A stretch of DNA of 64,000 bases from RYN-230 sp963717125 (GCA_963717125.1 CAVQVG010000017.1:496001-560000); one strand, 5' to 3'. Positions 1 through 9,517 are shown, numbered from the stretch's first letter. Notes: generated by a model from the letters alone, not told the origin. Numbers and translations are program-made.

Positions 1-1286
1 GCGGCGGCGATGCGCGCCAGCAGCTGCGAGGACACCACGGTGGTGGCGACCAGGCGCCGCTCGGGGTCCGGGTCGCCCGCCGTGACGTCGAGCAGAAACG
101 CGCCGAGCAGCGAGCCGACCTGGTCGCCGGTGAGCGAGCGCCAGCCACCGGCGGCCGCCGGGTCGGGGACGGCGACGGCCAGCCGGTCGCCGTCCGGGTC
201 GCTGGCCAGCACCAGGTCGGCGCCGCGCCGCCCGGCCTCGGCCAGCGCCAGATCGAGCGCCCCCGGCTCCTCCGGGTTGGGGAAGGACACGGTTGGGAAA
301 TCGGGATCGGGTTCCGCCTGGGCTGCTACCAGGTGAGGTGCCGGGTAGCCGGCCCGCTCGATGGCCCGGGTCATCAGTCCTCCCGCCACCCCATGCAGCG
401 GCGTATAAACGACCCGTAGGCCGGTGTCCGCCCGGCCGGCCGCGTAACCGCCTCCGCTAAGCCGCGGCGGCTTGCCGCCGCTCGGCGCGGAGCGGCGATC
501 GGGGGGTTCCGGGGGGGCGTCCCCCCTGTACCGCGGCGGCTTGCCGCCGCTCGGCGCGGAGCGGCGATCGGGGGGTTCCGGGGGGTCGCCCCCCCGGGTC
601 GGAACCGCGGCGATGATTGCGGTTACGTAGGCCGCGGCGATCTCGTCGCCGTGCCGGGTGACCAGCGGGCCGTCCGGCGGGCCCAGCGCGGCCTGCGACA
701 GCGGCCCGAGCTCACGGATGGCCGTCTCGATCTGGGCATCCACCGGCGGCACGATCTGTGCGCCGTCGCCCAGGTAGAGCTTGTAGCCGTTGTCCGCGGG
801 CGGGTTGTGGCTGGCGGTGATCATCACGCCCGCCGCGGCGGACAGGTGCCGGACCGCGAACGCGAGCAGCGGGGTGGGGCTGCGGCCGGGGAGCAGGTGC
901 ACCCGGATGCCCGCCCCGGTGAGCACGGCCGCGGCCTCCTCGGCGAACTCGGCCGACCGATGCCGGGCGTCCCAGCCGAGCACCACCCCCGCCTGGGCCG
1001 CCGTCGGCCAGCGCTGGTGCAGCCAGCGGGCCAGGCCCATGGTCGCGGCCCGGACCACCGCGCGGTTCATCCGGTTCGGCCCGGCGCCCATCGCGCCGCG
1101 CAGGCCCGCGGTGCCGAACTCCAGCCGTCCCGCGAACCGGTCGGCCAGCTCAGCCAGGGCCGCCTGGCCCGCCGCGCCCGGCTGCCCAGCCGCCGCCAGC
1201 AGGTCGGCCAGTTCGGCGCGGTCGGCCGGGCTGGGGTCGTCGGCGATCCAGGCCCGGGTCTGCTGGGTCAGCTCATCGGGGGTCAT
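1..1286 (-). CDS. Phosphomannomutase/phosphoglucomutase-type phosphohexomutase, C-terminus off the window edge
   Basis: The protein starts MTPDELTQQTRAWIADDP and carries family landmarks: the FGTAGLRG motif near residue 50, the active-site serine loop ITASHNPP, the sugar-binding segment YTPLHGVAGG and the metal-binding loop DPDGDR. The enzyme moves phosphate between the 1 and 6 (or 1 and 5) positions of sugar phosphates. Beside a nucleoside phosphorylase it could serve as a phosphopentomutase turning (deoxy)ribose-1-P into the 5-phosphate; that role is inferred from context. The ATG at 1286 overlaps the TGA of the purine nucleoside phosphorylase gene (ATGA), so the two are probably translationally coupled. 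About 50 extra residues rich in Pro, Arg and Gly, made of two 23-residue repeats, lie just before the YTPLHG segment and are in frame. The gene continues beyond base 1. Confidence 0.9.
   Translation of the reverse strand, partial: MTPDELTQQTRAWIADDPSPADRAELADLLAAAGQPGAAGQAALAELADRFAGRLEFGTAGLRGAMGAGPNRMNRAVVRAATMGLARWLHQRWPTAAQAGVVLGWDARHRSAEFAEEAAAVLTGAGIRVHLLPGRSPTPLLAFAVRHLSAAAGVMITASHNPPADNGYKLYLGDGAQIVPPVDAQIETAIRELGPLSQAALGPPDGPLVTRHGDEIAAAYVTAIIAAVPTRGGDPPEPPDRRSAPSGGKPPRYRGDAPPEPPDRRSAPSGGKPPRLSGGGYAAGRADTGLRVVYTPLHGVAGGLMTRAIERAGYPAPHLVAAQAEPDPDFPTVSFPNPEEPGALDLALAEAGRRGADLVLASDPDGDRLAVAVPDPAAAGGWRSLTGDQVGSLLGAFLLDVTAGDPDPERRLVATTVVSSQLLARIAA
462..599 (-). repeat. Two tandem 69-bp repeats inside the phosphohexomutase gene
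   Basis: Bases 462-530 and 531-599 are two copies of a 69-bp unit that differ only near their right ends. Each begins with a GC-rich inverted repeat (gcggcgg/ccgccgc around a 4-base loop). As 69 is divisible by three, the reading frame is kept. Each copy encodes about 23 residues containing PPEPPDRRSAPSGGKPPR. Other phosphohexomutases have only a short linker here, so this looks like an in-frame insertion followed by tandem duplication. Confidence 0.9.
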
Positions 1287-2149
1287 CTGACCGCGGGCAG
1301 CACGGCGGCCAGCAGGGTGCCCATCCGGAACGCGGCGGCCCGGCCGGCCGCGACCACCTCGGCGTGGTCCAGCCCGTGCCCGGACAGTCCGGCGGCCAGG
1401 TTCGAGACCAGCGAAATGGCCAGCACCTCAGCCCCCAGATGACGCGCCGCGATGGCTTCCAGCGCGGTGGACATCCCCACCAGGTCGGCCCCGAGCCGTC
1501 GCAGCATGCTGATTTCAGCTGGCGTTTCGTAATGTGGGCCGGGGAGCGCGGCGTACACGCCTTCGGTCAGGTCTTGGTCGGCTTCCCGGGCTAGCGCGCG
1601 GAGCCGGGGTGCGTACAGGTTGGTCAGGTCGGTGAACCGGCCCGGGTAGCCCGCCGGCGGCGGCGGGCCGGTGAGCGGGGAGCGGCCGGTCAGGTTGAGG
1701 TGGTCGCGGATCAGCACCGGCTGCCCGACCCGCAGCCCGTCCTGGATCCCGCCCGCCGCGTTGGTCAGCACGACGACCTGGCAGCCGGCCGCGACCGCGG
1801 TGCGCACGCCGTGCACCACGACCGGGACCGGGTGGCCCTCGTACAGGTGCACGCGGCCGACGAAGACCAGCAGGCTGAGCGGCCCGGCGCGCAGCGAGCG
1901 GATGGTGCCGGCGTGCCCGGACACAGTGGCCGCGGGGAAGCCACCCAGTTCGGTGGCGGGGATCTCGGTGACGTCCGCGCCCAGCCCGGTGGCCAGCACG
2001 TCGGCCGCCGGGGCCCAGCCCGAGCCGAGCACCACGGCCGCGTCGTACCGGTCCTGGCCGGTCAGTTCGGCCAGCCGGGCCGCGCTGGCCGCCGCCGCCG
2101 CGTAGGGGTCGGCGGCCGGGCCGCGCTCGGCTGGCTGCGGGCCGGTCAT
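1283..2149 (-). CDS. Purine-nucleoside phosphorylase, trimeric type
   Basis: This 288-residue protein cleaves purine (deoxy)nucleosides with phosphate to give free base and (deoxy)ribose-1-phosphate in the cytoplasm. It shows the phosphate-binding start VLGSGWAP, the GRVHLYEGH segment, TNAAGG, the GPHYETPAE signature and the MSTALEAIAARHLG segment of the trimeric family. The length is normal. The ATG at 2149 overlaps the TGA of the upstream permease, and its own TGA overlaps the ATG of the phosphohexomutase. The transporter, this enzyme and the mutase therefore form one coupled unit: import a nucleoside, split it, and isomerise the sugar phosphate. Confidence 0.93.
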   Translation of the reverse strand: MTGPQPAERGPAADPYAAAAASAARLAELTGQDRYDAAVVLGSGWAPAADVLATGLGADVTEIPATELGGFPAATVSGHAGTIRSLRAGPLSLLVFVGRVHLYEGHPVPVVVHGVRTAVAAGCQVVVLTNAAGGIQDGLRVGQPVLIRDHLNLTGRSPLTGPPPPAGYPGRFTDLTNLYAPRLRALAREADQDLTEGVYAALPGPHYETPAEISMLRRLGADLVGMSTALEAIAARHLGAEVLAISLVSNLAAGLSGHGLDHAEVVAAGRAAAFRMGTLLAAVLPAVR

Positions 2150-3432
2150 GCCCGCACGTACGGTTTGCCGTCCGCCGCGGGCGCCCGGACCCGGCCGACC
2201 AGGCCCGCCACCGCGACGATCGTGGCCACGTAGGGCAGCATGCCGAGCAGGAACGGCGAGATGGGCACCGAGATGCTGCCCATGAAGCTCTGCAGCGCCT
2301 CGGTGAAGCCGAACAGCAGCGCCGCGGCGGTAGCGCCCAGCGGGGTCCACCGGCCGAAGATCATGGCCGCCAGCGCGATGTAGCCCAGCCCGGAGGACAT
2401 GTCCTTGCTGAACGTGCCCACCGACCCGATGGTCAGGTAGGCGCCGCCGATGCCGGCCAGCATGCCGCCCATGATCAGGTTGCCGTACCGGATGCCGTTG
2501 ACCTTGATGCCGACCGTGTCGGCCGCCGTCGGGTGCTCGCCCACCGCGCGTACCCGCAGCCCCCACCGGGTGCTGAACAGGCCGACCTGGACCGCGATGA
2601 TCGCGGCGTACGTGATGTACAGGAACAGCGTCGAGTCGAAGAAGATCGGCCCGAGGATCGGGATGTCGCCCAGTCCCGGGACCTTGATCGCGCTGAACGT
2701 GGTCGCGTTGTTGTATTTGTTCGCGTCCGGCACCAGCAGCCGGTCGTACAGGTAGCCGGTGATGCCACTGATCAGCAGGTTGAGCACCACGCCGAGGATG
2801 ATCTGATCGACCAGCCAGCGGATGGCGAACAGGGCCAGCACCAGGCCGACCAGGCCGCCGGCCAGCGACCCGCCGATCAGGCCGAGCCAGAGCACGCCGA
2901 CCGCGCTGGCCACGATGGCCGCGGTGAACGCGCCGAGCAGCAGCTGGCCTTCGATGGCGATGTTGATCACCCCGGCCCGCTCGCCCATGCAGCCGGCCAG
3001 TGCGCCGAGGATCAGCGGGATCGACGCGGTCAGCGTGCCCTGCAGCAGGCTGACCACGTTGACCGGGATGCCGTTGGCCCAGCTGCCGGTGTCCGCCCAG
3101 CAGAGCAGGGCAATGACCAAGAACAGCAGTACCGCGCCGATGCTCAGCCGTTTGGCCCACGGCGGCTCGTCGATCGTGGCGCGGAGGATGCCGAGCAGGA
3201 TCGAGACGGCACCCAGGATGTAGGCCACCAGCCGGGCGGGCGCGTGGATGCTCGGCACGTGTATCGAGGAGGTGGGCAGGGCGAGCGCGAACGTGGCGTC
3301 GCCCTTGTGCGCGAACATCCCGAACAGGAAGATGTCCACGAGCCCGAACAGCACGAACGCCCCGGCCGCGATATACCGGCGGTTGACCGTGATCGGGCGG
3401 CGCGCGCTGGTGACGGTGGCGAGCGCGGTCAT
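2146..3432 (-). CDS. BMP-family ABC transporter permease (second permease)
   Basis: This 428-residue protein begins MTALATVTSARRPITVNRRY. It has about ten hydrophobic spans and the branched-chain-type permease signature GERAGVINIAIEGQLLLGA, as in nucleoside permeases of the BMP class. Its ATG at 3432 overlaps the TGA of the first permease (ATGA) and its TGA overlaps the ATG of the phosphorylase. With the other permease it should form the membrane channel of a nucleoside importer. Known actinobacterial relatives have the same ATPase, permease, permease order. Confidence 0.92.
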   Translation of the reverse strand: MTALATVTSARRPITVNRRYIAAGAFVLFGLVDIFLFGMFAHKGDATFALALPTSSIHVPSIHAPARLVAYILGAVSILLGILRATIDEPPWAKRLSIGAVLLFLVIALLCWADTGSWANGIPVNVVSLLQGTLTASIPLILGALAGCMGERAGVINIAIEGQLLLGAFTAAIVASAVGVLWLGLIGGSLAGGLVGLVLALFAIRWLVDQIILGVVLNLLISGITGYLYDRLLVPDANKYNNATTFSAIKVPGLGDIPILGPIFFDSTLFLYITYAAIIAVQVGLFSTRWGLRVRAVGEHPTAADTVGIKVNGIRYGNLIMGGMLAGIGGAYLTIGSVGTFSKDMSSGLGYIALAAMIFGRWTPLGATAAALLFGFTEALQSFMGSISVPISPFLLGMLPYVATIVAVAGLVGRVRAPAADGKPYVRA

Positions 3433-4736
3433 CCGTTCCACCCCTTCGCCACTGCTTCCAGCCCGGTGGCCCGGGCCTGGCGGAGCCGGAACACCGCGCG
3501 GATCAGCGGCGGTGCCGCGACGAACAAGACGATCAGGCCCTGGATGACCTCGGTGATATCGACCGGCACCGAGGTAGCCGCCTGCATCACCGTGCTGCCC
3601 GCGTTCAGCGCGCCGAACAGCAGCGCGGCCAGCACCACGCCGAGTGGCTTGGCCCGGCCGAGCAAGGCGACCGTGATGCCGTCGATGCCGTACGTGCCGT
3701 AGCTCTGGAAGTTGAGGCTGTAGAACGTGCCCTGGATGGTCACCGCGCCGCTGAGCCCGGCCAGGCCGCCGGCCAGCAGCATGGCCAGCACCCAGGTCCG
3801 GCCCACGCTCATCCCGGCCGTGCGGGCCGCGCTCGGGTTGGCCCCCACCGTGCGGAACTGGAAGCCGGTAGTGCTGCGGGCCAGCAGCCACCACATCCCG
3901 CCCGCCGCGGCCAGCGCGACCAGGAACCCGACGCCGACCTGCGGCGGCGGCCCGCCGACGTGCGGCAGCTGGGCGCTGCTCGCGATGGTCGGGCTGATCA
4001 GGTTGGACTGGTGCGGCAGCTGCAGCGCGGTCGGCGTGCCGAGCAGGTAGGACAGGAAGTCGTACATCACGTAGTTGAGCATGATCGTGACGATCACCTC
4101 GTGTGCCCCGGTGCGCGCCTTGAGATCGCCGACCAGCCAGCCCAGCGCCGCGCCGCCCGCGAAACCGCCGATCAGGCAGACGATGGCGTGGATGACCAGC
4201 GGCAGGCTGACGGCGAAGCCGAGGTAGGTGGCCACGATGGCGCCGCCGATCCACTGGCTGGCCGCGCCGATGTTGAACAGGCCGGCCCGGAACGCCAGCG
4301 CCACCGACAGCCCGGTCAGGATCAGCGGGGTGGCCTGGGACGCGGTCTGCGACAGCGGGTAGAAGATGGCGCCGACCGAGCCGCCGTGGAACGCGGCCGA
4401 GATCGTGTGCGGGTTGACGATCGCGCCCTCGAACAGCGCCGAGTACGCGGCGGCCACCGCATCCCAGGCGGCGGAGATCGCGGCGCCGGGATTGGAGAAG
4501 AACGTCGACCACTCGTGCAGCACCTGGGTGCTGCTGAATGCGATGATCAGCGCGCCGACGACCAGGGCGGCCAGGATGGCCAGCGTGGTGGTGACGGCCG
4601 GGCTGCCCTGGGTGATCGACTCGATGATGACGTGGTTCAGGCCCTGGCCCTTGGGTGGCTCGGTGCCCTCGGCCGGCGGGACGGGCGCCTGCGTGGCCAC
4701 CGGGTCGGGGGGAGGGTCGCTGACCTGGTCGCTCAT
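3429..4736 (-). CDS. BMP-family ABC transporter permease (first permease)
   Basis: The protein begins MSDQVSDPPPDP. It has a Pro-rich cytoplasmic N-terminus, then many transmembrane helices with the permease landmarks FRAGLFNIGAASQWIGG and TVGANPSAARTAGMSVG. I chose the ATG at 4736 because GGCGGAG lies just upstream and because a TGA overlapping this ATG exists in the third frame, which would match the ATGA coupling seen elsewhere in the operon. A longer reading from 4796 has no family support. It is the partner of the adjacent permease in a nucleoside importer. Confidence 0.92.
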   Translation of the reverse strand: MSDQVSDPPPDPVATQAPVPPAEGTEPPKGQGLNHVIIESITQGSPAVTTTLAILAALVVGALIIAFSSTQVLHEWSTFFSNPGAAISAAWDAVAAAYSALFEGAIVNPHTISAAFHGGSVGAIFYPLSQTASQATPLILTGLSVALAFRAGLFNIGAASQWIGGAIVATYLGFAVSLPLVIHAIVCLIGGFAGGAALGWLVGDLKARTGAHEVIVTIMLNYVMYDFLSYLLGTPTALQLPHQSNLISPTIASSAQLPHVGGPPPQVGVGFLVALAAAGGMWWLLARSTTGFQFRTVGANPSAARTAGMSVGRTWVLAMLLAGGLAGLSGAVTIQGTFYSLNFQSYGTYGIDGITVALLGRAKPLGVVLAALLFGALNAGSTVMQAATSVPVDITEVIQGLIVLFVAAPPLIRAVFRLRQARATGLEAVAKGWNG

Positions 4737-6486
4737 GTCTGCTCCGCCTGCCCATCCGGGCGTCCGGGCCGTCCGGGCCGTCCGTGCCCTCGCCACCGGC
4801 CTGGCCGTCGCCGGCGCCGTCCGCCGTGCTGCCGTCGGCCGGGCGCGTGATGACCACCGGCTCCGTGGTCATCACGGGCACCACGCCGAGTGCCGGGTTG
4901 GCCGCCTCGATGGCTGCGCCGCTGGCCTCCACGCTGGCCCCGTCCGTGGCGTCTGGCGCGTCCCCGTCCCCGGTCGTGGCCCCCGCCATCAGCAGGCCGA
5001 GTTCGGCCACCGGGACGGTCGGCGGCCGGAACCCGGTGATCTTCCCCTCGTACATGACGGCGATCCGGTCGGCCAGCGCGTAGATCTCGTCCAGCTCGGA
5101 CGAGACGATGATCACCGCGACGCCCTGGTCGCGTTCCTCGACGATCCGGCGGTGCACGAACTCGATCGAGCCGACGTCCAGGCCACGGGTGGGCTGGCTG
5201 GCCAGCAGCAGCCGGACCCGGCGGCCCACCTCCCGGGCCAGGATCACCTTCTGCTGGTTGCCACCGGACAGCGTGCCGACCGGGGTGTCGATCGAGGAGG
5301 TCCGCACGTCGAACTCGGCGACCAGGCTCTTGGCGTTCTCGCGGATGGCCGGCAGGTCCATCGCGATCCCCTTGGCGTACGGCGGCCGGTCGTAGGTGTC
5401 CAGCACCAGGTTGTCCGCGACCGAGAAGTCCTTGACGATCCCGTCTTCCTGCCGGTCCTCCGGGATGTAGGCCATCCCGGCGCGGAGCCGGTCCCGCGGG
5501 CTGGCCCGGGTGATCTCGCGGCCGTCCAGGCGCACCGTCCCGGTGGCGGGCAGCAGCCCCATGAGCGCCTCACACAGCTCGGTCTGCCCGTTGCCCTGCA
5601 CGCCGGCTATCCCGAGGATCTCCCCGCCGCGGACCTGGAACGACACGGCGTCCAGCGCGCTGCGGCTGTGCCCGGTCTCGTCCGGGATCAGCTCGCCGGT
5701 GACGGTCAGCTCGCTGACGTCGAGCACCACGTCCTTCGGCCGGGCCGGCTCCTTGCTGACCCGCAATTCCACCGGCCTGCCGACCATCAGCGCGGCCAGT
5801 TCGGCGTCGGTGGCGGTGGGCGGCCGCTCGCCGACCACCTTGCCGCGCCGGATCACCGTGATCTGGTCGGCGATGGCCTGCACTTCCTTGAGCTTGTGGG
5901 AGATGAAGACGATGGACCGGCCGCCGGAGCGCAGCTCGCGCATGATCCGGAACAGGTCCTCGGTCTCACCCGGGGTGAGCACCGAGGTGGGCTCGTCCAG
6001 GATCAGCACGTTGGCCTGGCGCATCAGCGCCTTGATGATCTCCACCCGCTGCTGCACGCCGACCGGGAGATCCTCGATCAGGGCGTCCGGGTTGACCTGC
6101 AGCCCGTACCGCTCGGACAGCTCCCGCACCTGGCGGCGGGCCTGCCGCCGGTCGAGCAGGCCCAGCGCCCGGGTGGGCTCCACGCCGAGCATCACGTTCT
6201 CGGCGACGGTGAACACCGGGACCAGCATGAAGTGCTGGTGGACCATGCCGATGTGCGCGTTGATCGCGTCCTTGGGGGAGTGGATCACGACCGGCTTGCC
6301 GTCCACGAGGATCTCGCCCTCATCCGGCTGCATCAGCCCGTAGAGGACGTTCATCAGCGTGGTCTTGCCCGCCCCGTTCTCGCCGAGCAGGCCGCGGATC
6401 TCACCCGGCGCTACCCGGAGATCGATGTGGTCGTTGGCCACGAGGCTGCCAAAGCGCTTCGTGATGCCGCGCAGCTCAAGTTCCAC
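4733..6486 (-). CDS. BMP-family ABC transporter ATPase with two nucleotide-binding domains (apparent frameshift at the 3' end)
   Basis: This sugar/nucleoside-type ATPase has two fused ATP-binding cassettes. The first has Walker A GENGAGKTT and Walker B LILDEPTS; the second has the signature LSGGNQQK. The start is GTG at 6486 after GAGGG. A low-complexity Gly/Asp/Ala tail of about 90 residues ends in GTDGPDGPD. As sequenced, no stop follows: the frame runs through the first permease gene in a nonsense frame and joins the second permease, giving a 1446-residue reading frame. Restoring one G at about 4760, in a ggcccggac repeat, gives GPDGQAEQT and a TGA overlapping the permease ATG. I annotate that end. 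Confidence 0.88.
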
Positions 6487-6604
6487 GGCTGTCCCTCTGC
6501 TGATGCTGCCGGTACGTACCGCTCAGTGTGACGCAGGCTGGGCCGGGGCTGTGAAGAGGGCAGGGGAGGTGGGCGGGGGCCCCGGCCCAGCCTGGCGAAA
6601 CGGG

Positions 6605-7762
6605 TTACACCGGGCTCTTCGTGGCCGGCTTGATCTTGCCGCTGATGATCTCCTGCTTGAGCGTGTTGATCTCGGACTGCAGGCTGGCCGGGACCTTGCT
6701 GGCGAAGTCGTGGTACGGCGCCAGCGTCACGCCGCCGTTAGCCAGCGTGCCGACGTAGGTGCCGCCCTTGAACGTGCCGTTGGCCGCGTCCAGGACCGAG
6801 GTCTTCACCGCGGTCTGGATGCCCTTCTCCACACTGGTGATGAAGTACTTGCAGTACTGCGCCGCGCTGATGCAGCCGTCGGTGTCCACCCACATCGCGT
6901 TCACCTTCTGGGTGCCGGCCGCGTTGTCCGCGTTCTGCACCGCCTTCATGGCCCCCAGGCCCACGCCGCCGGCCACCGGGAAGATGATGTCCGCACCCTC
7001 GGTGATGAACTGCTGCGTGATGGTCTGGCCCATAGTCAGGTTGGTGAAGCTGTTGGTGAACTCACCGGACTGGCTCTGCTCGTTCCAGCCCAGCACCTGC
7101 ACGTGCTTGTGGTGCTGCTGGTTGTAGTACTGCACGCCGTCCCAGAACCCGTCCATGTAGATGGTCACGGTGGGCAGCTTCTCGCCGCCGAACGTGGCCA
7201 CCTTGCCGGTCTTGGTCATGCCCGCGGCCAGGTAGCCACCGAGGAACCCGTCCTGCACGGTGTTGAACACCAGCGAGTTGACGTTCTTCGGTGGTGTGGT
7301 CGGCTTCCCGGACGAACTGGTCGGGCAGTTCGCGGTGGCGATGGCGCAGTCCACGATCGCGAACTTGGCCGATGCGTTGGACCCCGCCGCGGTGCCGGTC
7401 GCGCTGGCCATCAGGAATCCGACGGTGACGATGATGCCGCACTTCTGGCCCAGGAAGGCCGAGATGTTCGAGGCATAGTCAGCCGGCGAGGTGGACTGCA
7501 GGTACTTGACGGTGACCTTGCTCGCTTCGGCGGACTGAGCTTCCTGCATGCCCTGCCAGGACGAGGCGTTGAACGACTTGTCGTCGATGCCGCCGGTATC
7601 GGTGACCATGCACCCGGTGAATTTAGCGGTTGTGCTGGCGCTCGTTGAGCTGCTGGACGGGCTGCTTGAGGAACTGCCGCTGCCTGAGCCACTGCTGCCG
7701 CACGCGGCCGCCAAGAGAGCCACGATGGCGAGCGTGGCCGCGGCCCGGACGGTCTGTCTCAC
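6605..7762 (-). CDS. BMP-family nucleoside-binding lipoprotein
   Basis: This 385-residue substrate-binding lipoprotein has a signal peptide ending in the lipobox LLAAAC, a long Ser/Gly-rich linker, then a PnrA/BMP fold starting at GCMVTDTGGIDDKSFN. It includes the DTDGCISA segment and an IIFPVAGGVG-like stretch typical of purine nucleoside binders. The start is GTG at 7762 with an excellent AGGAGGT ribosome site five bases upstream. It is the first gene of the import operon. The 118-bp gap before the ATPase gene may allow the binding protein to be made in excess over the membrane parts. Confidence 0.93.
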   Translation of the reverse strand: MRQTVRAAATLAIVALLAAACGSSGSGSGSSSSSPSSSSTSASTTAKFTGCMVTDTGGIDDKSFNASSWQGMQEAQSAEASKVTVKYLQSTSPADYASNISAFLGQKCGIIVTVGFLMASATGTAAGSNASAKFAIVDCAIATANCPTSSSGKPTTPPKNVNSLVFNTVQDGFLGGYLAAGMTKTGKVATFGGEKLPTVTIYMDGFWDGVQYYNQQHHKHVQVLGWNEQSQSGEFTNSFTNLTMGQTITQQFITEGADIIFPVAGGVGLGAMKAVQNADNAAGTQKVNAMWVDTDGCISAAQYCKYFITSVEKGIQTAVKTSVLDAANGTFKGGTYVGTLANGGVTLAPYHDFASKVPASLQSEINTLKQEIISGKIKPATKSPV

Positions 7763-7987
7763 GGTTACCTCCTGTTCCAGGGGCGGCTTCGCCCGGTCCG
7801 GGCGATATCCCCCTCCGCCCCGAAGCGGGTGAACCGGTTCGAAGATCCAGAACGCCCCGCTCTGCGATGTCCGCAGGTTAGACCGGGTAGCGCGGCCAGG
7901 GAAGGAGCGACGACGTGCCGCAGCCGTCCCGTTGCCAAATCGAAACCCGCCCCGCCTCAGCCGTTACTCAGTGCGGCGGGAACGTCG

Positions 7988-8587
7988 TTAGGGTGCCTTG
8001 AGGCTGCCGATGCTGAGCGACCCGTCGCTCGCCGGGCTGTTCGCGGCCGCCTCGTCCCCAGTCGCGCCCACTTGCTCCTCGATCGCCGCTACGTAGCCTG
8101 CCGGGTCCTTGTCCACCGGAGTCACGCCGGCGTAGTGCTGGGTCTCGAACCGGATGAATGCCACGGCCAGGTCATGCCGCCGCTGCAGGCTGGCCAGGTG
8201 GCGGAAGTCGGTCAGGCCTTCCCGCTCTTCCTCGGCCATGTGATCGCTGTTGGCCAGGTTGGCCGCGGCCACGGCCGCGAACCATTCGGCCGAGCCCACC
8301 GCGTGCCCGGCCACCCCGGCGATCGCGTCCCGGATGTCGTTGTGGTCGTGGATCGCGTCCAGCGTTTCGTCCTCGACCTGGCCGGTCCGCCGGGCGCTGG
8401 TGCCGACCCGGAGCAGTTCCGGGTAGAAGATCTCCTCTTCGGCCGCGGCGTGCAGCTCCAGGAATGCGGCCAGCCGGTCCCAGACCGCGCTCAGCGTGTC
8501 CTGATCGGCCGGGTCTACCTGCTCCAGGATGGCGAACAGCCGTCGCTGCTCATGATGGTCGTCGAGGATCAGCTGGGTGATGTCCAC
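7988..8587 (-). CDS. Hemerythrin-like HHE domain protein
   Basis: This 199-residue cytoplasmic protein begins MDITQLILDDHHEQ. The His/Glu ligands of a di-iron hemerythrin four-helix bundle are visible: the DDHHE start, HAAAEEEIFYPEL near residue 45, HDHNDI near 80 and HMAEEE near 115. Such proteins bind oxygen or react with peroxide or NO; the role here is unknown. The start is GTG at 8587. It lies 12 bp downstream of the oxidoreductase gene on the same strand, so the two may be cotranscribed. The C-terminal 30 residues are low-complexity. The 225 bp between it and the BMP lipoprotein gene contain only the latter's ribosome site and presumably its promoter. Confidence 0.85.
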   Translation of the reverse strand: MDITQLILDDHHEQRRLFAILEQVDPADQDTLSAVWDRLAAFLELHAAAEEEIFYPELLRVGTSARRTGQVEDETLDAIHDHNDIRDAIAGVAGHAVGSAEWFAAVAAANLANSDHMAEEEREGLTDFRHLASLQRRHDLAVAFIRFETQHYAGVTPVDKDPAGYVAAIEEQVGATGDEAAANSPASDGSLSIGSLKAP

Positions 8588-8599
8588 CCGGCCATCATC

Positions 8600-9517
8600 T
8601 CAGGGCAGCAGGACGATCTTGCCCTGGACGTGCCCCTGGGCCAGTAGCCGGTACGCGTCGCGCACCTCAGCCAGCGGGAAGGTGGCCGCGATCGGGACCT
8701 CCAGCTGGCCGTCCGCGATCAGCGCGGCTAGTTCGGCCAGCACGGCGGCGCTGGCCCCGGCGGCGTTGCCGTCGCCCTTGACGCCGTACTGCGCGATGGC
8801 CGCGAAGTCGGCGATGGTGTCGATGCGCCCCGGTACCACACCCAGGTCCAGCGCCAGCCGGACGTAGCCGCCGCCGACCGTGTCGATGAACGCGTCCACC
8901 GTGCCCGCGGCCTGCCGGATCCGGTCGGCTACCCCGTCGCCGTAGCTGACCGGGATCACGCCGTGCGCGGCCAGCCACTCGTGGTGCACCGGGCTGGCCA
9001 GGCCGATCACCGTGGCCCCGGCCCGCCGGGCCAGTTGGACCACGATCGAGCCGACTCCGCCGGCCGCCCCGGACACGACCAATACGTCGCCCTTGACCGG
9101 CGCCACCGCGCGGACGGCCGCGTAGGCGGTGGCCCCGACGACGAACAGCGCCCCGGCCACCGGCCACGGCACCTCGGCCGGCTTGGCGGTCAGGTTCCCC
9201 GCCTCCACCACGACGAATTCAGCCTGGCTGGCCCGGTTGTCGGTGTAGCCGATCACCTCGTCCCCGGCCGCGAAACCGGTCACCCCGGGGCCGGTCTCCG
9301 CGACAATCCCGGCCAGGTCGCTGCCCTGGCCGGACGGGAACGTGGACGGGAACTGCTCGGCCATCATCCCGTCCCGGATCTTGGCCTCGCCCGGGTTGAT
9401 CCCGGCCGCCTTGACCTGCACCAGCACCTGCCCCGGGCCGGGCACCGGCCGCGGCACGTCCAGCACGTCCAGGACATCAACCCCGCCGTAGTTGTCGTAC
9501 CGCACGGCCTTCGGCAT
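8600..9517 (-). CDS. NADPH:quinone reductase-like zinc-free MDR oxidoreductase
   Basis: The 305-residue protein has an N-terminal GroES-like domain (VLVQVKAAGINPGEAKIRDG) and a Rossmann domain with the nucleotide motif VSGAAGGVGSIVVQLA near residue 150. It lacks the zinc-ligand cysteines of classical alcohol dehydrogenases, so it fits the quinone oxidoreductase branch of the MDR superfamily. The substrate cannot be deduced. It begins MPKAVRYDNYGG and is probably cotranscribed with the hemerythrin-like gene. Confidence 0.88.
   Translation of the reverse strand: MPKAVRYDNYGGVDVLDVLDVPRPVPGPGQVLVQVKAAGINPGEAKIRDGMMAEQFPSTFPSGQGSDLAGIVAETGPGVTGFAAGDEVIGYTDNRASQAEFVVVEAGNLTAKPAEVPWPVAGALFVVGATAYAAVRAVAPVKGDVLVVSGAAGGVGSIVVQLARRAGATVIGLASPVHHEWLAAHGVIPVSYGDGVADRIRQAAGTVDAFIDTVGGGYVRLALDLGVVPGRIDTIADFAAIAQYGVKGDGNAAGASAAVLAELAALIADGQLEVPIAATFPLAEVRDAYRLLAQGHVQGKIVLLP

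Noticed and set aside
651..1442. Long plus-strand open frames opposite the mutase, transporter and aldolase genes
   Set aside because: They are antisense shadows caused by high GC: rich in Arg/Gly/His/Gln, without domain motifs or ribosome sites.
3429..6486. A genuine giant ATPase-permease fusion protein
   Set aside because: The middle third is a shadow frame of the first permease with no family sequence, and a one-base fix restores a normal ATGA junction.
7825..7850. ggttcgaagatcc, resembling a tRNA T-loop
   Set aside because: No acceptor, D or anticodon stems can be folded around it and there is no CCA end; chance match in an intergenic region.
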